Shown here: positions 17,228 to 25,781 of the stretch, in pieces
How the letters are laid out: every line of letters starts with the position of its first letter
Numbering within the stretch: the stretch's first letter is position 1
Assembly: GCF_015062985.1 (NCBI RefSeq)
Contig: NZ_SUTI01000005.1
Coordinates: 52,328 to 116,327 of the forward strand
Length of the DNA stretch: 64,000 bases
Direction: 5' to 3'
From: Methanobrevibacter sp.
GTDB taxonomy: Archaea; Methanobacteriota; Methanobacteria; Methanobacteriales; Methanobacteriaceae
The notes under the pieces: model-generated
What the model was told of the DNA's origin: nothing
Seen by the model: the letters and a program-made list of their open reading frames with translations, nothing else
The model's database searches: none
Position numbers and translations under genes: made by a program

Positions 17228-18524
17228 CTTCTTTTAATTCTTTAATTGCTTGTTTAGCTTTATCATAAATTTCTTGTTCATTTAAAACAGTCAATTTTTT
17301 ATTTTCCATTAATATCTTACCATTGCAGATGGTAGTATCAACATTAGAACCATTTGCAGAGTAGATAATGTTGGAACTTAAAGATGAACTGTCTGGAACC
17401 ATGTTGGCTGAATTGGTATCTATTAGAATAATATCCGCTTTTTTACCTACTTCAATAGAACCGATTTCACATTCAAGACCTAATGCTTCAGCACCTTTAA
17501 TTGTACCCATAGCTATTGATTCATCGGAATTTAAAACCTTAGGGTCTAGTGTTGAAACTTTTTGAAGCAAGCTAGCTGTTTTTAACTCTTCAATCAAATC
17601 CAAATTATTATTTGAAGATGCGCCATCGGTTCCGATTGAAACACAGATATCATTTTCAATCAGTTTAGAAACGGGAGCTATTCCTGAAGCCAATTTCATG
17701 TTACTGCATGGATTATGTGAAACCTTAACATTATTTTTCTTGATAATGTCAATCTCGTTGTCACTTAGCCAGACTGAGTGGGCAGCAACGACATCAGGAC
17801 CTAAAAAGCCAATTTTATCCAAATATTCGAAAGGTCTTAATCCCTTTTCATCCAATATGTCATTGATTTCCTTTTGAGTTTCAGAAACGTGAATGTGAAT
17901 GCCCATATTATATTCATCCGCCAATTCACGGACCTTAATTAAGAGTTCTTCGGAAGCAGTATAAGGGGAATGCGGTCCGAAAAATACTTTAATTCTTCCA
18001 TCGGCCATTCCATTGCAATTCTCGAACAATGTGAGATTTTCCTTAATTTCATTCTGTCTTCTTTCCTCATCTCCGAAATCTATCATACCGTATGACAGGA
18101 CAGCCCTGATTCCCGCTTCGTCAACAGCACGGGCAACATCTTCCATGTAAAAGTACATGTCACTGAAAGTTGTTGTTCCTGACTTGATCAATTCAACAGC
18201 ACCTAAAAGGGCACCTATATAACAATAGTCACCATTAAGATTAGCTTCCATTGGCCATATATGATCATTTAACCAACTGTCCAAACTTAAATCATCCGCT
18301 AATCCTCTAAATAAAGTCATTGATAAATGAGTATGAGTATTTACAAATCCTGGAAGCAAAATTTTTCCAGAAGCGTCTATAATCTTTTCTATATTGCTTT
18401 CATCTATTTCATCTGAAATTTCAGAAATTATATCATCCTTAATCAAAAGTGATTTTTTTCCTTCAAAACTATTATTCGGACTTAAAATCAATGCATTTTT
18501 AATTAAAATAGTATTATCACACAT
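17220..18524 (-). CDS. dadD: 5'-deoxyadenosine deaminase / amidohydrolase
   Basis: This 434-residue amidohydrolase is of the MtaD/DadD group. The metal ligands are HTH at residues 64-66 (in LPGFVNTHTHLSMTLFRG), the histidine in IHIHVSETQKE, the one in AAHSVWLSD and the aspartate in IGTDGASSNNNLDL. In methanogens the family deaminates 5'-deoxyadenosine, S-adenosylhomocysteine and methylthioadenosine, salvaging products of radical SAM and methyltransferase reactions. The window encodes several SAM-dependent enzymes, which fits. A guanine or other purine-type deaminase role is less likely given the length and the DDLSLDSWLND motif. Confidence 0.85.
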   Translation of the reverse strand: MCDNTILIKNALILSPNNSFEGKKSLLIKDDIISEISDEIDESNIEKIIDASGKILLPGFVNTHTHLSMTLFRGLADDLSLDSWLNDHIWPMEANLNGDYCYIGALLGAVELIKSGTTTFSDMYFYMEDVARAVDEAGIRAVLSYGMIDFGDEERRQNEIKENLTLFENCNGMADGRIKVFFGPHSPYTASEELLIKVRELADEYNMGIHIHVSETQKEINDILDEKGLRPFEYLDKIGFLGPDVVAAHSVWLSDNEIDIIKKNNVKVSHNPCSNMKLASGIAPVSKLIENDICVSIGTDGASSNNNLDLIEELKTASLLQKVSTLDPKVLNSDESIAMGTIKGAEALGLECEIGSIEVGKKADIILIDTNSANMVPDSSSLSSNIIYSANGSNVDTTICNGKILMENKKLTVLNEQEIYDKAKQAIKELKEAI

Positions 18525-18568
18525 TATAACACCTAAAAAAAATAAAAAAAAGAAAGCTAAAAAACTAT

Positions 18569-18775
18569 TTATAAGTTTTTGATAGCTAATTTAATATCAT
18601 CTGCTTTAACAGTTTTACGTTTTGCAATTTTAGCAACAGCGTTTGCTTCTTTAGCTACATTACGAGCTACTTCTTCTAAGTATGCTGCTAATTCTTCTTT
18701 TGCATCTTCGCTAACTCTTTCAGCACCAGATTCTTTAATAATTCTTGCGATAGGAGCTTTTGGTATTTCAGACAT
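18569..18775 (-). CDS. Archaeal histone (HMf family)
   Basis: This 68-residue histone-fold protein has the archaeal pattern: IPKAPIARIIKESGAERVSEDA, the long central helix AKEELAAYLEEVARNVAKEA and the C-terminal AKRKTVKADDIKLAIKNL. It forms dimers and longer hypernucleosome-like stacks on DNA. GAGGTGAAA is placed before the ATG (minus strand, 18786-18778). The promoter and a perfect inverted repeat in the leader lie upstream. The gene stands alone. Confidence 0.97.
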   Translation of the reverse strand: MSEIPKAPIARIIKESGAERVSEDAKEELAAYLEEVARNVAKEANAVAKIAKRKTVKADDIKLAIKNL

Positions 18776-18802
18776 ATTTTCACCTCACAAAAGTTAATAA
18801 AA

Positions 18803-18867
18803 AACTTATGATTACAAACTTAATCATAAGTTAATAGAATTTAAGTTAACCTAATATTTAAATATTT
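18803..18867 (-). promoter_or_regulatory. Histone promoter and perfect inverted repeat in the leader
   Basis: AACTTATGATTA at 18803-18814 and its exact reverse complement at 18821-18832 are separated by six bases. The TATA-like AATATTTAAATATT at 18854-18867 would place transcription start near the distal arm, so the repeat could be a hairpin at the 5' end of the histone mRNA or a dimeric protein operator. It ends 27 bases before the start codon, leaving the Shine-Dalgarno free. Confidence 0.6.
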
Positions 18868-19008
18868 TGTTTAATTGACTTATTTTTGAAATTAAGAAAT
18901 AATACAATATATAATGAAAAAAATAAAAGTAATAAAAATTATTACTCTCTAAAAAGTATTAAATAAAATGATTCAAAATATAATATAAGAAAAAAAATAT
19001 GAGAAGAT

Positions 19009-19872
19009 ATGATGAAGATAAAAATTGCTATCCCATCAAAAGGAAGAATAAGTGAACCTTCAATTAACATTTTAGAAAAGGCAGGATTAGGATTAGTCGA
19101 TAAAAATAATAGGAAATTGATATCAAAAACCTTCAACGATGATATAGAAGTAATGTTTGCAAGAGCATCTGATATTCCTGAATTCGTAAACGATGGAGTT
19201 GCAGATATGGGAATTACAGGTGTGGATTTAATCAATGAAAATGAGGCAGACGTCAGTGAACTGCTTGACTTAAGGTTTGGACAAACAAAATTGGTGCTTG
19301 CTGCACCCGAAGAGTCAAATATCGATTCAATAGAAGACATTGACGAAAACATGAAAGTGGCTACCGAATTTCCTGTACTAACAGAAAAATACTTCAATGA
19401 AAAAGGCTTGAATTTAAAAATCGTTAAGCTGAGCGGATCAACCGAAGCCGCACCATTTATAGGAATATCTGACCTTATTACCGACCTGACAAGTACAGGA
19501 ACAACATTAAAAATGAATCACCTTAAAATCATTGACATTATATTGAACAGTACAATTAAGCTTATTGCAAACAAAGAAAGCTTAAAGAACAAAAAAGAAT
19601 TAATTGAAGCTGTCAGCACAAGCATAAAAGGCGTTCTAGATGCTGATAGAAAAAAATTAATTATGATGAACGTTAAAATCAAGGATTTGGATAAAGTCAA
19701 AGAGGTTATGCCTTCAATGGGTGGTTTAACAATATCAGAAGTATTATCTAATGAAAAAACTGTTGCTGTTCAGGCAGTGATAGATGAAAAGCAGGTATTT
19801 GAACTTGTAAATGATTTAAGAAATGCGGGTGCAAAAGACATCCTTGTTGTACCGATTGAAAGAATTATATAA
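19009..19872 (+). CDS. hisG: ATP phosphoribosyltransferase, long form
   Basis: This 287-residue enzyme catalyses the first step of histidine synthesis, ATP + PRPP to phosphoribosyl-ATP. The N-terminus KIAIPSKGRISEPSINILEKAG, the ADMGITGVDLINE region and the PRPP loop ITDLTSTGTTLKMNHL (near 160-175) are typical. The C-terminal 75 residues form the ACT-like HisG_C domain, which gives histidine feedback and allows function without HisZ. Two ATGs in tandem (19009, 19012) are possible starts. The pyrB gene follows after three bases. Confidence 0.95.
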   Translation: MMKIKIAIPSKGRISEPSINILEKAGLGLVDKNNRKLISKTFNDDIEVMFARASDIPEFVNDGVADMGITGVDLINENEADVSELLDLRFGQTKLVLAAPEESNIDSIEDIDENMKVATEFPVLTEKYFNEKGLNLKIVKLSGSTEAAPFIGISDLITDLTSTGTTLKMNHLKIIDIILNSTIKLIANKESLKNKKELIEAVSTSIKGVLDADRKKLIMMNVKIKDLDKVKEVMPSMGGLTISEVLSNEKTVAVQAVIDEKQVFELVNDLRNAGAKDILVVPIERII

Positions 19873-19875
19873 GGG

Positions 19876-20811
19876 TTGATTAGCATTTTCAGATTAAAAA
19901 ACATAATTTCAATAAAGGACTTTGAAAGAGACGATATCGAGTATATCATAAATGAGGCATCAAAATTGGAAAACATTGCCAAATCAAAAGAAATTTCCGA
20001 GGAACTTAAAGGAAAAATTCTTGGATTGATGTTTTTTGAACCGTCAACAAGGACAAGAATGTCATTTGAAACAGCCATGAAACGTTTTAATGGTGAGTGC
20101 ATTGGGTTTGAAAATAGCGGATCCAGTTCCGTTTCCAAAGGTGAAAGCATTGCTGATACCGCAAAAATGTTTGAAGGATACTGTGATGCATTAGTAATAA
20201 GGCATGAACTGGAAGGCGTGTCAAAATTCGTGTCAGATATCGTTGATATCCCTGTAATCAATGCCGGTGACGGTGCAGGTCAGCACCCAACCCAGACATT
20301 GCTCGATTTATACACAATCAAAAAAGAAATCGGCTCAATTGACAATTTAAAAATCGCCCTAATCGGAGACCTGAAATTCGGCCGTACTGTCCATTCCCTA
20401 TCAAACGCTCTATGCTTATTTGATAATGTTAAAATCTATTTAGTATCTCCTAAAGAGCTTAAAATGCCTCAGGAAATCTTAATTGACTTAAATAAAACAA
20501 AAGTGGAATATGAAGAAGTGGAAAATATCGAAAGCATCATCGACGACGTCGACGTACTGTATGTAACCAGAATACAAAAAGAGCGTTTTGCAGATGTTGA
20601 CGATTATGAAAAAATAAAAGGGGCATACATCATAAACAAAAAAATGCTTGAAGGAAAAAACGCGATTGTAATGCATCCTTTACCTAGAATCGATGAAATA
20701 GACTGCGATGTCGATAACACAAAATACAATAAGTATTTCACACAGGCTGCTAATGCAGTACCTGTGAGAATGGCTATCCTAAAAACATTAATACAAAACA
20801 ACCCTAAATAG
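19876..20811 (+). CDS. pyrB: Aspartate carbamoyltransferase catalytic subunit
   Basis: This 311-residue enzyme catalyses carbamoyl phosphate + aspartate to carbamoyl aspartate in pyrimidine synthesis. The carbamoyl-phosphate site FEPSTRTRMSFETAMKRF is near residues 55-72, followed by the loop SSSVSKGES and the aspartate-side HPTQTLLDLYTI. The start is a TTG at 19876, three bases after the hisG stop; no ATG is available before the conserved ISIKDFERDDIEYII. The regulatory subunit pyrI is not adjacent. The end overlaps the convergent cdc6 gene by eight bases. Confidence 0.95.
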   Translation: MISIFRLKNIISIKDFERDDIEYIINEASKLENIAKSKEISEELKGKILGLMFFEPSTRTRMSFETAMKRFNGECIGFENSGSSSVSKGESIADTAKMFEGYCDALVIRHELEGVSKFVSDIVDIPVINAGDGAGQHPTQTLLDLYTIKKEIGSIDNLKIALIGDLKFGRTVHSLSNALCLFDNVKIYLVSPKELKMPQEILIDLNKTKVEYEEVENIESIIDDVDVLYVTRIQKERFADVDDYEKIKGAYIINKKMLEGKNAIVMHPLPRIDEIDCDVDNTKYNKYFTQAANAVPVRMAILKTLIQNNPK

Positions 20812-21967
20812 AAAATAGGGTTGTTTCAAGTAATGTTTCATCACATTGAAGCTTAATAATATTGGTTCTTCCTTTTCCACGGCCACGGGAAACAGTATTT
20901 GTTGAAATTATACCTAAAAGTTCAAGTTCATTGATAAAATCAAATATTCTTCTGTAGGTTACGGCATCTTTTTTGGATACTTCCTTGTAGGCATCATATA
21001 ACTTTCCGGAAGATATTTCTTCCCCTTCTTTTGTTAAATTTAAAATCGCTTCCAAGACCCTTTGCTGCTGAAGCGGTAATGTGGATATTATGTCAATGAC
21101 CTTGTTATGTTCAATTGTATCTTTTGCCTTTCTTACATGTTCGCTTGTAACTTTCGGTGAATCATCATAAACTGCAATTTCACCTGCATTTCTAAGCAAA
21201 TCAAGAGCGTAACGGGCATCACCCTCTTCTTTGGCAGCCATAGCGGAACATAATGGGATCACATCACTGTCCAATACATCATCATTGAAAGACAATAATG
21301 CCCTTTCAGATAATATGTCAGACAATTGATTTGCTCCGTAAGGAGGAAATACGATTTCCTTGTCGTTCAAACTGCTTGTAACTCTGGACTTGATTAAATT
21401 CTTAAAGTCCAAATAGTTACTGATACATAGAACTGATACATTGTCAGTTCTTGTAAGGGTGTATAGAATTCCATCACCATCCTTATCAAGCAGGATATCA
21501 ATTTCATCCAAAATAACAATTAAATGTAATTTTTTACCGAATGCATTTGTTCTGAAGATATCCCTGAATGTGTTTACAACTTCACCTTTGGTCCATCCAC
21601 GGTTAGGAACATCACGTCCAAGCTTGTTACACAATTCTGCAAGCACCTGATATTCTGTTGTATAGTCAGTACATCTGATATATTCGACTTTTACAAATAC
21701 ATTTTTTCTGCGTGAAGCTTCTATAAGCTGTTCACGAGCGAATTTTGATGCTGCTGTTTTTCCAGTTCCTGTTTTACCGTAAAGAGTTACATTTGATGGG
21801 GTAACATTATTTAAAACATCAATCCAACATTTTGCAATATCTTTTATTTGATCTTCCCTGTGGACTAACTTTTCAGGCAAGAACCTATGATCAAGTGGGG
21901 CCTTATTCTTGAATATACTTGGATTGACGTGTTCTTCCTCTTGTAGTGTATCGAAAATATTTGACAT
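20804..21967 (-). CDS. cdc6: Orc1/Cdc6 replication initiator
   Basis: This 387-residue AAA+ initiator binds origin recognition boxes and recruits the MCM helicase. Walker A is GKTGTGKT at 64-71, Walker B is LIVILDEID near 150 and sensor 1 is SVLCISNYLDF. Sensor 2 lies in EEGDARYALDLLRNAG. The C-terminal 100 residues form the winged helix that contacts ORB DNA. It reads away from the 640-base origin region that contains the ORB sites, which is the usual position for Cdc6-1 in euryarchaea. Confidence 0.96.
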   Translation of the reverse strand: MSNIFDTLQEEEHVNPSIFKNKAPLDHRFLPEKLVHREDQIKDIAKCWIDVLNNVTPSNVTLYGKTGTGKTAASKFAREQLIEASRRKNVFVKVEYIRCTDYTTEYQVLAELCNKLGRDVPNRGWTKGEVVNTFRDIFRTNAFGKKLHLIVILDEIDILLDKDGDGILYTLTRTDNVSVLCISNYLDFKNLIKSRVTSSLNDKEIVFPPYGANQLSDILSERALLSFNDDVLDSDVIPLCSAMAAKEEGDARYALDLLRNAGEIAVYDDSPKVTSEHVRKAKDTIEHNKVIDIISTLPLQQQRVLEAILNLTKEGEEISSGKLYDAYKEVSKKDAVTYRRIFDFINELELLGIISTNTVSRGRGKGRTNIIKLQCDETLLETTLFSI

Positions 21968-22255
21968 TCATCCACCTTTAAAAATTTAATAAAAATTATA
22001 AGTATAATTTCCAGTGTTAATATTATAAAACATATGATAAATAAAGGTTTTTATTACAATTTCATGAAAATGTATTAAAAATGATAAAAATGTGAAAAAT
22101 TAACTCATTAAAAACTGTTTAAATCAAGATTAAATCAATAATTAATTGTATTAACGAATTATACATAATAATTTCTAATATTTTTTAAAATAAGATTGTT
22201 AAATTTAGTTAAAAATTGAATATGAAATTGTACTATTTCAAATATAACAGTAGAA

Positions 22256-22426
22256 TTTCAAGTGTAAATATCGGGGAAAAACAGTGCATATAGATGCTCA
22301 AATTGGCTGAAAATCATTGATTTTGAAAAAATTATCACGATTTGTAATTAAGAGAGAGACATGTATTTCAAGTGTAAAATGATATTGTGCGAAAAACAAA
22401 ATTGAAGAGATGGATTTCAAGTGTAA
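22256..22426 (+). repeat. Origin recognition boxes, rightward-facing cluster
   Basis: TTTCAAGTGTAA occurs exactly at 22256-22267, 22366-22377 and 22415-22426. It is the reverse complement of the mini-ORB core TTACACTTGAAA. The third has AGAGATGGA directly upstream, matching the reverse complement of the CCTCT extension seen in the opposite-facing boxes. Confidence 0.85.
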
Positions 22427-22522
22427 TGAAAATGAAAAATTGATTAAAATCAAATAAAATAATAAATAAATCAATAATAATGCTTTAATTTAAAAAAAAT
22501 AGGGAATGAAAAAAAGGGTAAA

Positions 22523-22601
22523 TTTCAAGTGTTTTACAGTTGAAATATACCTCTTCAGTCTTAATATATCCACGTAAGTGTTATACTTGAAATGGACCTC
22601 T
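22523..22601. repeat. Origin recognition boxes, right cluster with inverted copies
   Basis: TTTCAAGTGTTT at 22523-22534 is a near match facing right. TTACAGTTGAAA with TACCTCT (22534-22554) and TTATACTTGAAA with GACCTCT (22581-22601) face left. The second ends seven bases before the stop of the neighbouring minus-strand gene. Confidence 0.8.
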
Positions 22602-22607
22602 CCCTCT

Positions 22608-23090
22608 CTAAACGAACATGCTGTTTTCATTGGATTCGTTATGTGGAAGGTTGACACTGCCAAATTTTTTGTCAATTAACCAGATGCAGTGAAGTTTTGA
22701 TTTGAAAACCCTTTTCAAAGTTCTGATGAAATTGTCTTTGGTCAGACCATCTTCAAATATCTGATCGGTTATTACAAATTGCTGCAATAGGTCCTGATTC
22801 AATTGAAGTTCATAGTCAACCAGGAACCTGTTCAATCCGAAATTCAAATCAAGAATGAAATCTCTTCTGGTTTTTGGATTAGCTGCATTCATCAATTCCA
22901 AATGTTCAGGAGAAACTTGTGTAGCGCAAGCAACAATAATGCAATCCTTTCCTTTTGGTTTAACGACATCCATTATATTTTCTTTCGGAAACTCTATTAT
23001 ATAATGGAAATCAGCATTTTCATCAAATTTCTTTTCTCTTAGATAACTTTCATCTAATAACCATTCTTTAATTTTTTCTTCAAAATCCAT
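22608..23090 (-). CDS. Conserved archaeal protein next to oriC (DUF2299-like)
   Basis: This 160-residue soluble protein, tentatively DUF2299, has an N-terminal helix (FEEKIKEWLLDESY), then strands DFHYIIEFPKENIMDVVKPK and DCIIVACATQVSPEHLELM. The C-terminal half is helical with an RTLKRVFKSKLHCIWLIDKKFG segment. The alpha-beta layout recalls type III secretion chaperone-like folds. No catalytic motif is visible. It borders the origin on the side opposite cdc6, so a role near replication is possible but unproven. The family call is from memory of motif style. Confidence 0.6.
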   Translation of the reverse strand: MDFEEKIKEWLLDESYLREKKFDENADFHYIIEFPKENIMDVVKPKGKDCIIVACATQVSPEHLELMNAANPKTRRDFILDLNFGLNRFLVDYELQLNQDLLQQFVITDQIFEDGLTKDNFIRTLKRVFKSKLHCIWLIDKKFGSVNLPHNESNENSMFV

Positions 23091-23150
23091 AGTATCATCA
23101 ATAAAATTTATAATAAATTATTTATTTTTTTATTATATATAATATAAACT

Positions 23151-24188
23151 ATGATTGGATATAATGAATTGATAAATGAAGTGATATTTACAAAAGTAAG
23201 TGGTATTGTTTCATTCAAATTATTTTTATTTATCATATCAATCATGATTATTTCAATTGTAATAGATATCGTGTTCGGTGAACTGCCAGGAAGAATACAT
23301 CCAGTTGTGATAATCGGATCTTTAATCAACTTTTTCAAAAATCTGTTCATAAACATAAAAGGAAGAATATCCGGACTGTTGCTGATAGCAGGCGTTGTCA
23401 TTGTTTCAATGATAATTTTATATCTGATTTATGTGGTATGTTCTTATAACGTGATTTTGTCAATAATTGTCTTTTCGGTTTTGCTGTCATCAACATATTC
23501 AATAAATATGCTTTTGCAAACGGCTATTGATGTTGAAGATGACCTGAATGAAGATATTGACAAGGCAAGGAAATCAGTTTCATATCTTGTAAGCAGAAAT
23601 ACAGAAGAGCTGACAGAAAGTTTCATTGTCTCTGCTGTTATTGAAAGCCTGACTGAAAACATAACCGATTCATATGTTGCACCGGTTTTCTACTATTTCA
23701 TTTTCGGACTGATCATGTTGCATGTGCCAATGAACAATCCTATTTACAATTTGTTGATGGTTCCTTTCGTTTATAGGATATTCAACACAATGGATGCAAT
23801 GGTTGGCTATGAGACTGATGAATTGAAGGATATTGGTTTTTTCCCGGCAAAGATAGATGATATTTTAAATTATATTCCATCAAGAATAGCTGGCATTTTC
23901 GTAGTCATATCATCTGCCATTCTTAGCTTTGATTGGAAAAACAGCTATAGGATAATGAGAAGGGATGCTCGCAATTGTCCTTCACCTAATTCAGGTTATA
24001 CAATGGCATCAACTGCAGGAGCATTGAATATACAGCTGATAAAAAAGGATACTTATATTTTAGGTGACAACAATAAAGATATAATTGCGGATGATATTTC
24101 AAAAGCGGTGAAACTGTCAAAACTGACAATCGTTTTATTTACAATAGTAATAATTGTATTATTTACATTAATTTATGTGATATTATGA
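23151..24188 (+). CDS. cbiB: Adenosylcobinamide-phosphate synthase CbiB
   Basis: This 345-residue integral membrane enzyme attaches the aminopropanol phosphate arm to adenosylcobyric acid in cobamide synthesis. The hallmark DIVFGELPGRIHPVVIIG lies near residues 39-56. Others are ARKSVSYLVSRNTEEL, SLTENITDSYVAPVFYY and the late RDARNCPSPNSGYTMAS. There are about five to six membrane segments. The true start may be slightly downstream (TTG at 23169), since a TATA-like sequence ends just before 23151. The stop overlaps the cbiG start by four bases. Confidence 0.93.
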   Translation: MIGYNELINEVIFTKVSGIVSFKLFLFIISIMIISIVIDIVFGELPGRIHPVVIIGSLINFFKNLFINIKGRISGLLLIAGVVIVSMIILYLIYVVCSYNVILSIIVFSVLLSSTYSINMLLQTAIDVEDDLNEDIDKARKSVSYLVSRNTEELTESFIVSAVIESLTENITDSYVAPVFYYFIFGLIMLHVPMNNPIYNLLMVPFVYRIFNTMDAMVGYETDELKDIGFFPAKIDDILNYIPSRIAGIFVVISSAILSFDWKNSYRIMRRDARNCPSPNSGYTMASTAGALNIQLIKKDTYILGDNNKDIIADDISKAVKLSKLTIVLFTIVIIVLFTLIYVIL

Positions 24189-25201
24189 AAGTAGCAATAA
24201 TTTCTGTTTCAAAAAAGGGCCATGATTTAGCTTTGGACTTAAAGGAAAAATTGGATAAGGATTCAACAGTTATTAAAGCGGACGTATATCATAAGGATGT
24301 TAAGCTTCATTTTCCTGTTTTGTTTGAAGAGTACGATTCAATAATTGCAATTATGGCTTCAGGAATCTTGATTAGAAGTATTGCTCCACTCATAGAATCA
24401 AAAGTGACAGATCCAGCAATATTGAATATTGACGATAATGCGAATTTTGTCATTTCAGTATTGTCCGGTCATTTGGGAGGTGCAAACAGGTTAACTCAAA
24501 AGATAGCGCGTCTGATTGATGCAACTCCTGTAATAACAACTTCCACTGATGTGAACAAAAAATTGGGAATAGATGTTCTTGCAAATGATCTGTATCTCTC
24601 AATCGATGATACTAAGGAAATTTTATACTTCAACAAGGGAATTCTTGAAGGTAAAAAAATTACTTTTGTAGTAAATTCTGATAAAAACATTGACTATTTA
24701 TTGGAATATTTAGATGATAATACACTTGAAATAGATATCTATATAAATTATTCACCAGATGTTGAACATAATGAAATTCATGTTCAAATGGATGAACATG
24801 AACTGACTCTGAAAGAGAAAAATGTCGTCATTGGAATAGGCTGCAGGCGCGGAAAGGAATGTGAAAAAATCTATGATGGACTAAAAAAATCAATAGATGA
24901 ATTAAACATACATGAATCAAGAATAAATTATTTAACATCTGCTGAAATCAAAAAGGATGAGAATGGAATCCTGGAATTGTCAAAAAAATTAAATGTACCT
25001 GTTTACTTTGTTGAATTGGACAAGCTTAGATTGTTCGAATCAAAATATATTCAAAAATCAGAATTTGTAAAATCAAAATTTGGAATTTATGGTGTCAGCG
25101 AACCATCGGCATTAATTACAGCAGGTTTCGATTCAAAATTAATTTATAAAAAAACATCATATGATGGTGTTACAATAGCTATTGCTATTTCAAAAGGATA
25201 A
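24185..25201 (+). CDS. cbiG: Cobalt-precorrin-5A hydrolase CbiG
   Basis: This 338-residue enzyme opens the delta-lactone of cobalt-precorrin-5A, releasing acetaldehyde in the anaerobic cobalamin pathway. The N-terminal domain includes IAIMASGILIRSIAPLIESKVTDPA and VISVLSGHLGGANRLTQKIA. The C-terminal domain begins with VVIGIGCRRGKECEKI and includes GVSEPSALITAG. Start and stop codons of cbiB and cbiG overlap (ATGA), so the two are co-translated. Confidence 0.94.
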   Translation: MKVAIISVSKKGHDLALDLKEKLDKDSTVIKADVYHKDVKLHFPVLFEEYDSIIAIMASGILIRSIAPLIESKVTDPAILNIDDNANFVISVLSGHLGGANRLTQKIARLIDATPVITTSTDVNKKLGIDVLANDLYLSIDDTKEILYFNKGILEGKKITFVVNSDKNIDYLLEYLDDNTLEIDIYINYSPDVEHNEIHVQMDEHELTLKEKNVVIGIGCRRGKECEKIYDGLKKSIDELNIHESRINYLTSAEIKKDENGILELSKKLNVPVYFVELDKLRLFESKYIQKSEFVKSKFGIYGVSEPSALITAGFDSKLIYKKTSYDGVTIAIAISKG

Positions 25202-25220
25202 ATAAAAAAAGAAAATGAAA

Positions 25221-25469
25221 TTAGATAGATTCTAATTTAGATAAAACTTCCCAAATTAAAGTTCTTGCATGAACAGGAATATTTGGATCGTTACTAATTT
25301 CATCTAATTTGCCTAATACAGTACTAATTCTAACTGATAGGTCTTGTTCATCATCTTTTAATAAATCATTTGATTCACTTGCTGCTTCTCTAATATTACG
25401 AGGAACAGTATTGTTATCCATAATATATTCAAGTATTTCACATACTTCATTGATAGTTTGATTGCTCAT
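25221..25469 (-). CDS. UPF0147 family protein
   Basis: This 82-residue helical protein is of the archaeal UPF0147 family. Recognisable segments are EVCEILEYIMDNNTVPRNIREAA and DPNIPVHARTLIWEVLSKLESI. The family has no known function. It is convergent with cbiG (19 bases apart), with GGAGG before its ATG. Confidence 0.9.
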   Translation of the reverse strand: MSNQTINEVCEILEYIMDNNTVPRNIREAASESNDLLKDDEQDLSVRISTVLGKLDEISNDPNIPVHARTLIWEVLSKLESI

Positions 25470-25581
25470 GATACTCCCTCCAAAATCAATTATTAAAAAT
25501 GAGTCAAATAAATATTATGTTTATATTTATTAGTAAATTCTTTAAATAGTTTTTGGTAAATTAACACATTCTTATAATACG

Positions 25582-25620
25582 AAAACTATATATTAAGAAA
25601 AAATTCAAAACTATATATTA
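25582..25620 (+). promoter_or_regulatory. Direct-repeat operator/promoter of the small RHH gene
   Basis: AAAACTATATATTA occurs at 25582-25595 and again at 25607-25620, 25 bases apart. The last base of the second copy is the A of the start codon. Each copy holds a TATA-like core. Ribbon-helix-helix repressors often bind repeated sites over their own promoter, so autoregulation is plausible. The transcript would be leaderless or nearly so. Confidence 0.5.
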
Positions 25621-25781
25621 TGTCAGACATAAGCAAAACAACTATAAATTTACCAGTTGAATTAAAAAAAGAATTGAAGAAAATGGCAATCGATGAAGAT
25701 ACCTCATTATCCGGATTAATCATTAAAATGATTGAGGAAGGAATGAAAAATAGGAAAAATGTTGGTTCAGGCGAAGATTAG
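25620..25781 (+). CDS. Small ribbon-helix-helix (CopG/Arc-type) DNA-binding protein
   Basis: This 53-residue protein (ATG at 25620, TAG at 25779-25781) has an N-terminal beta-strand TTINLPVELKKELKK followed by MAIDEDTSLSGLIIKMIEEGM, the RHH strand-helix-helix pattern. The strand residues at T7, N10 and P12 are typical. It would act as a dimer on DNA. No toxin gene is adjacent, so it is more likely a stand-alone regulator than an antitoxin. Its own upstream direct repeats are candidate binding sites. The 3' end converges on the aldolase gene without overlap. Confidence 0.8.
   Translation: MSDISKTTINLPVELKKELKKMAIDEDTSLSGLIIKMIEEGMKNRKNVGSGED

Larger units (their letters stand above)
21968..22607. 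other. Probable chromosomal replication origin (oriC)
   Basis: This is the longest non-coding stretch of the window, between cdc6 and a small conserved archaeal gene. It holds three exact TTTCAAGTGTAA boxes (22256, 22366, 22415), a near match at 22523 and opposite-facing boxes at 22534 and 22581. A weak match, TTTCCAGTGTTA, sits near 22008. Boxes facing each other flank a very AT-rich segment (about 22427-22520), a good candidate for the unwinding element. Palindromes AAAATCATTGATTTT (22310-22324) and TTGATTAAAATCAA (22440-22453) lie among them. The left 260 bases are AT-rich without other recognisable features. Confidence 0.88.

Noticed and set aside
24720..24731. TACACTTGAAA core inside cbiG
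   Set aside because: It matches the ORB core but lacks the CCTCT extension and lies in coding sequence, where chance matches are expected in AT-rich DNA.
25620..25781. The RHH gene as the antitoxin of a toxin-antitoxin pair
   Set aside because: No toxin-like gene is adjacent; the neighbours are a UPF0147 gene and an aldolase.
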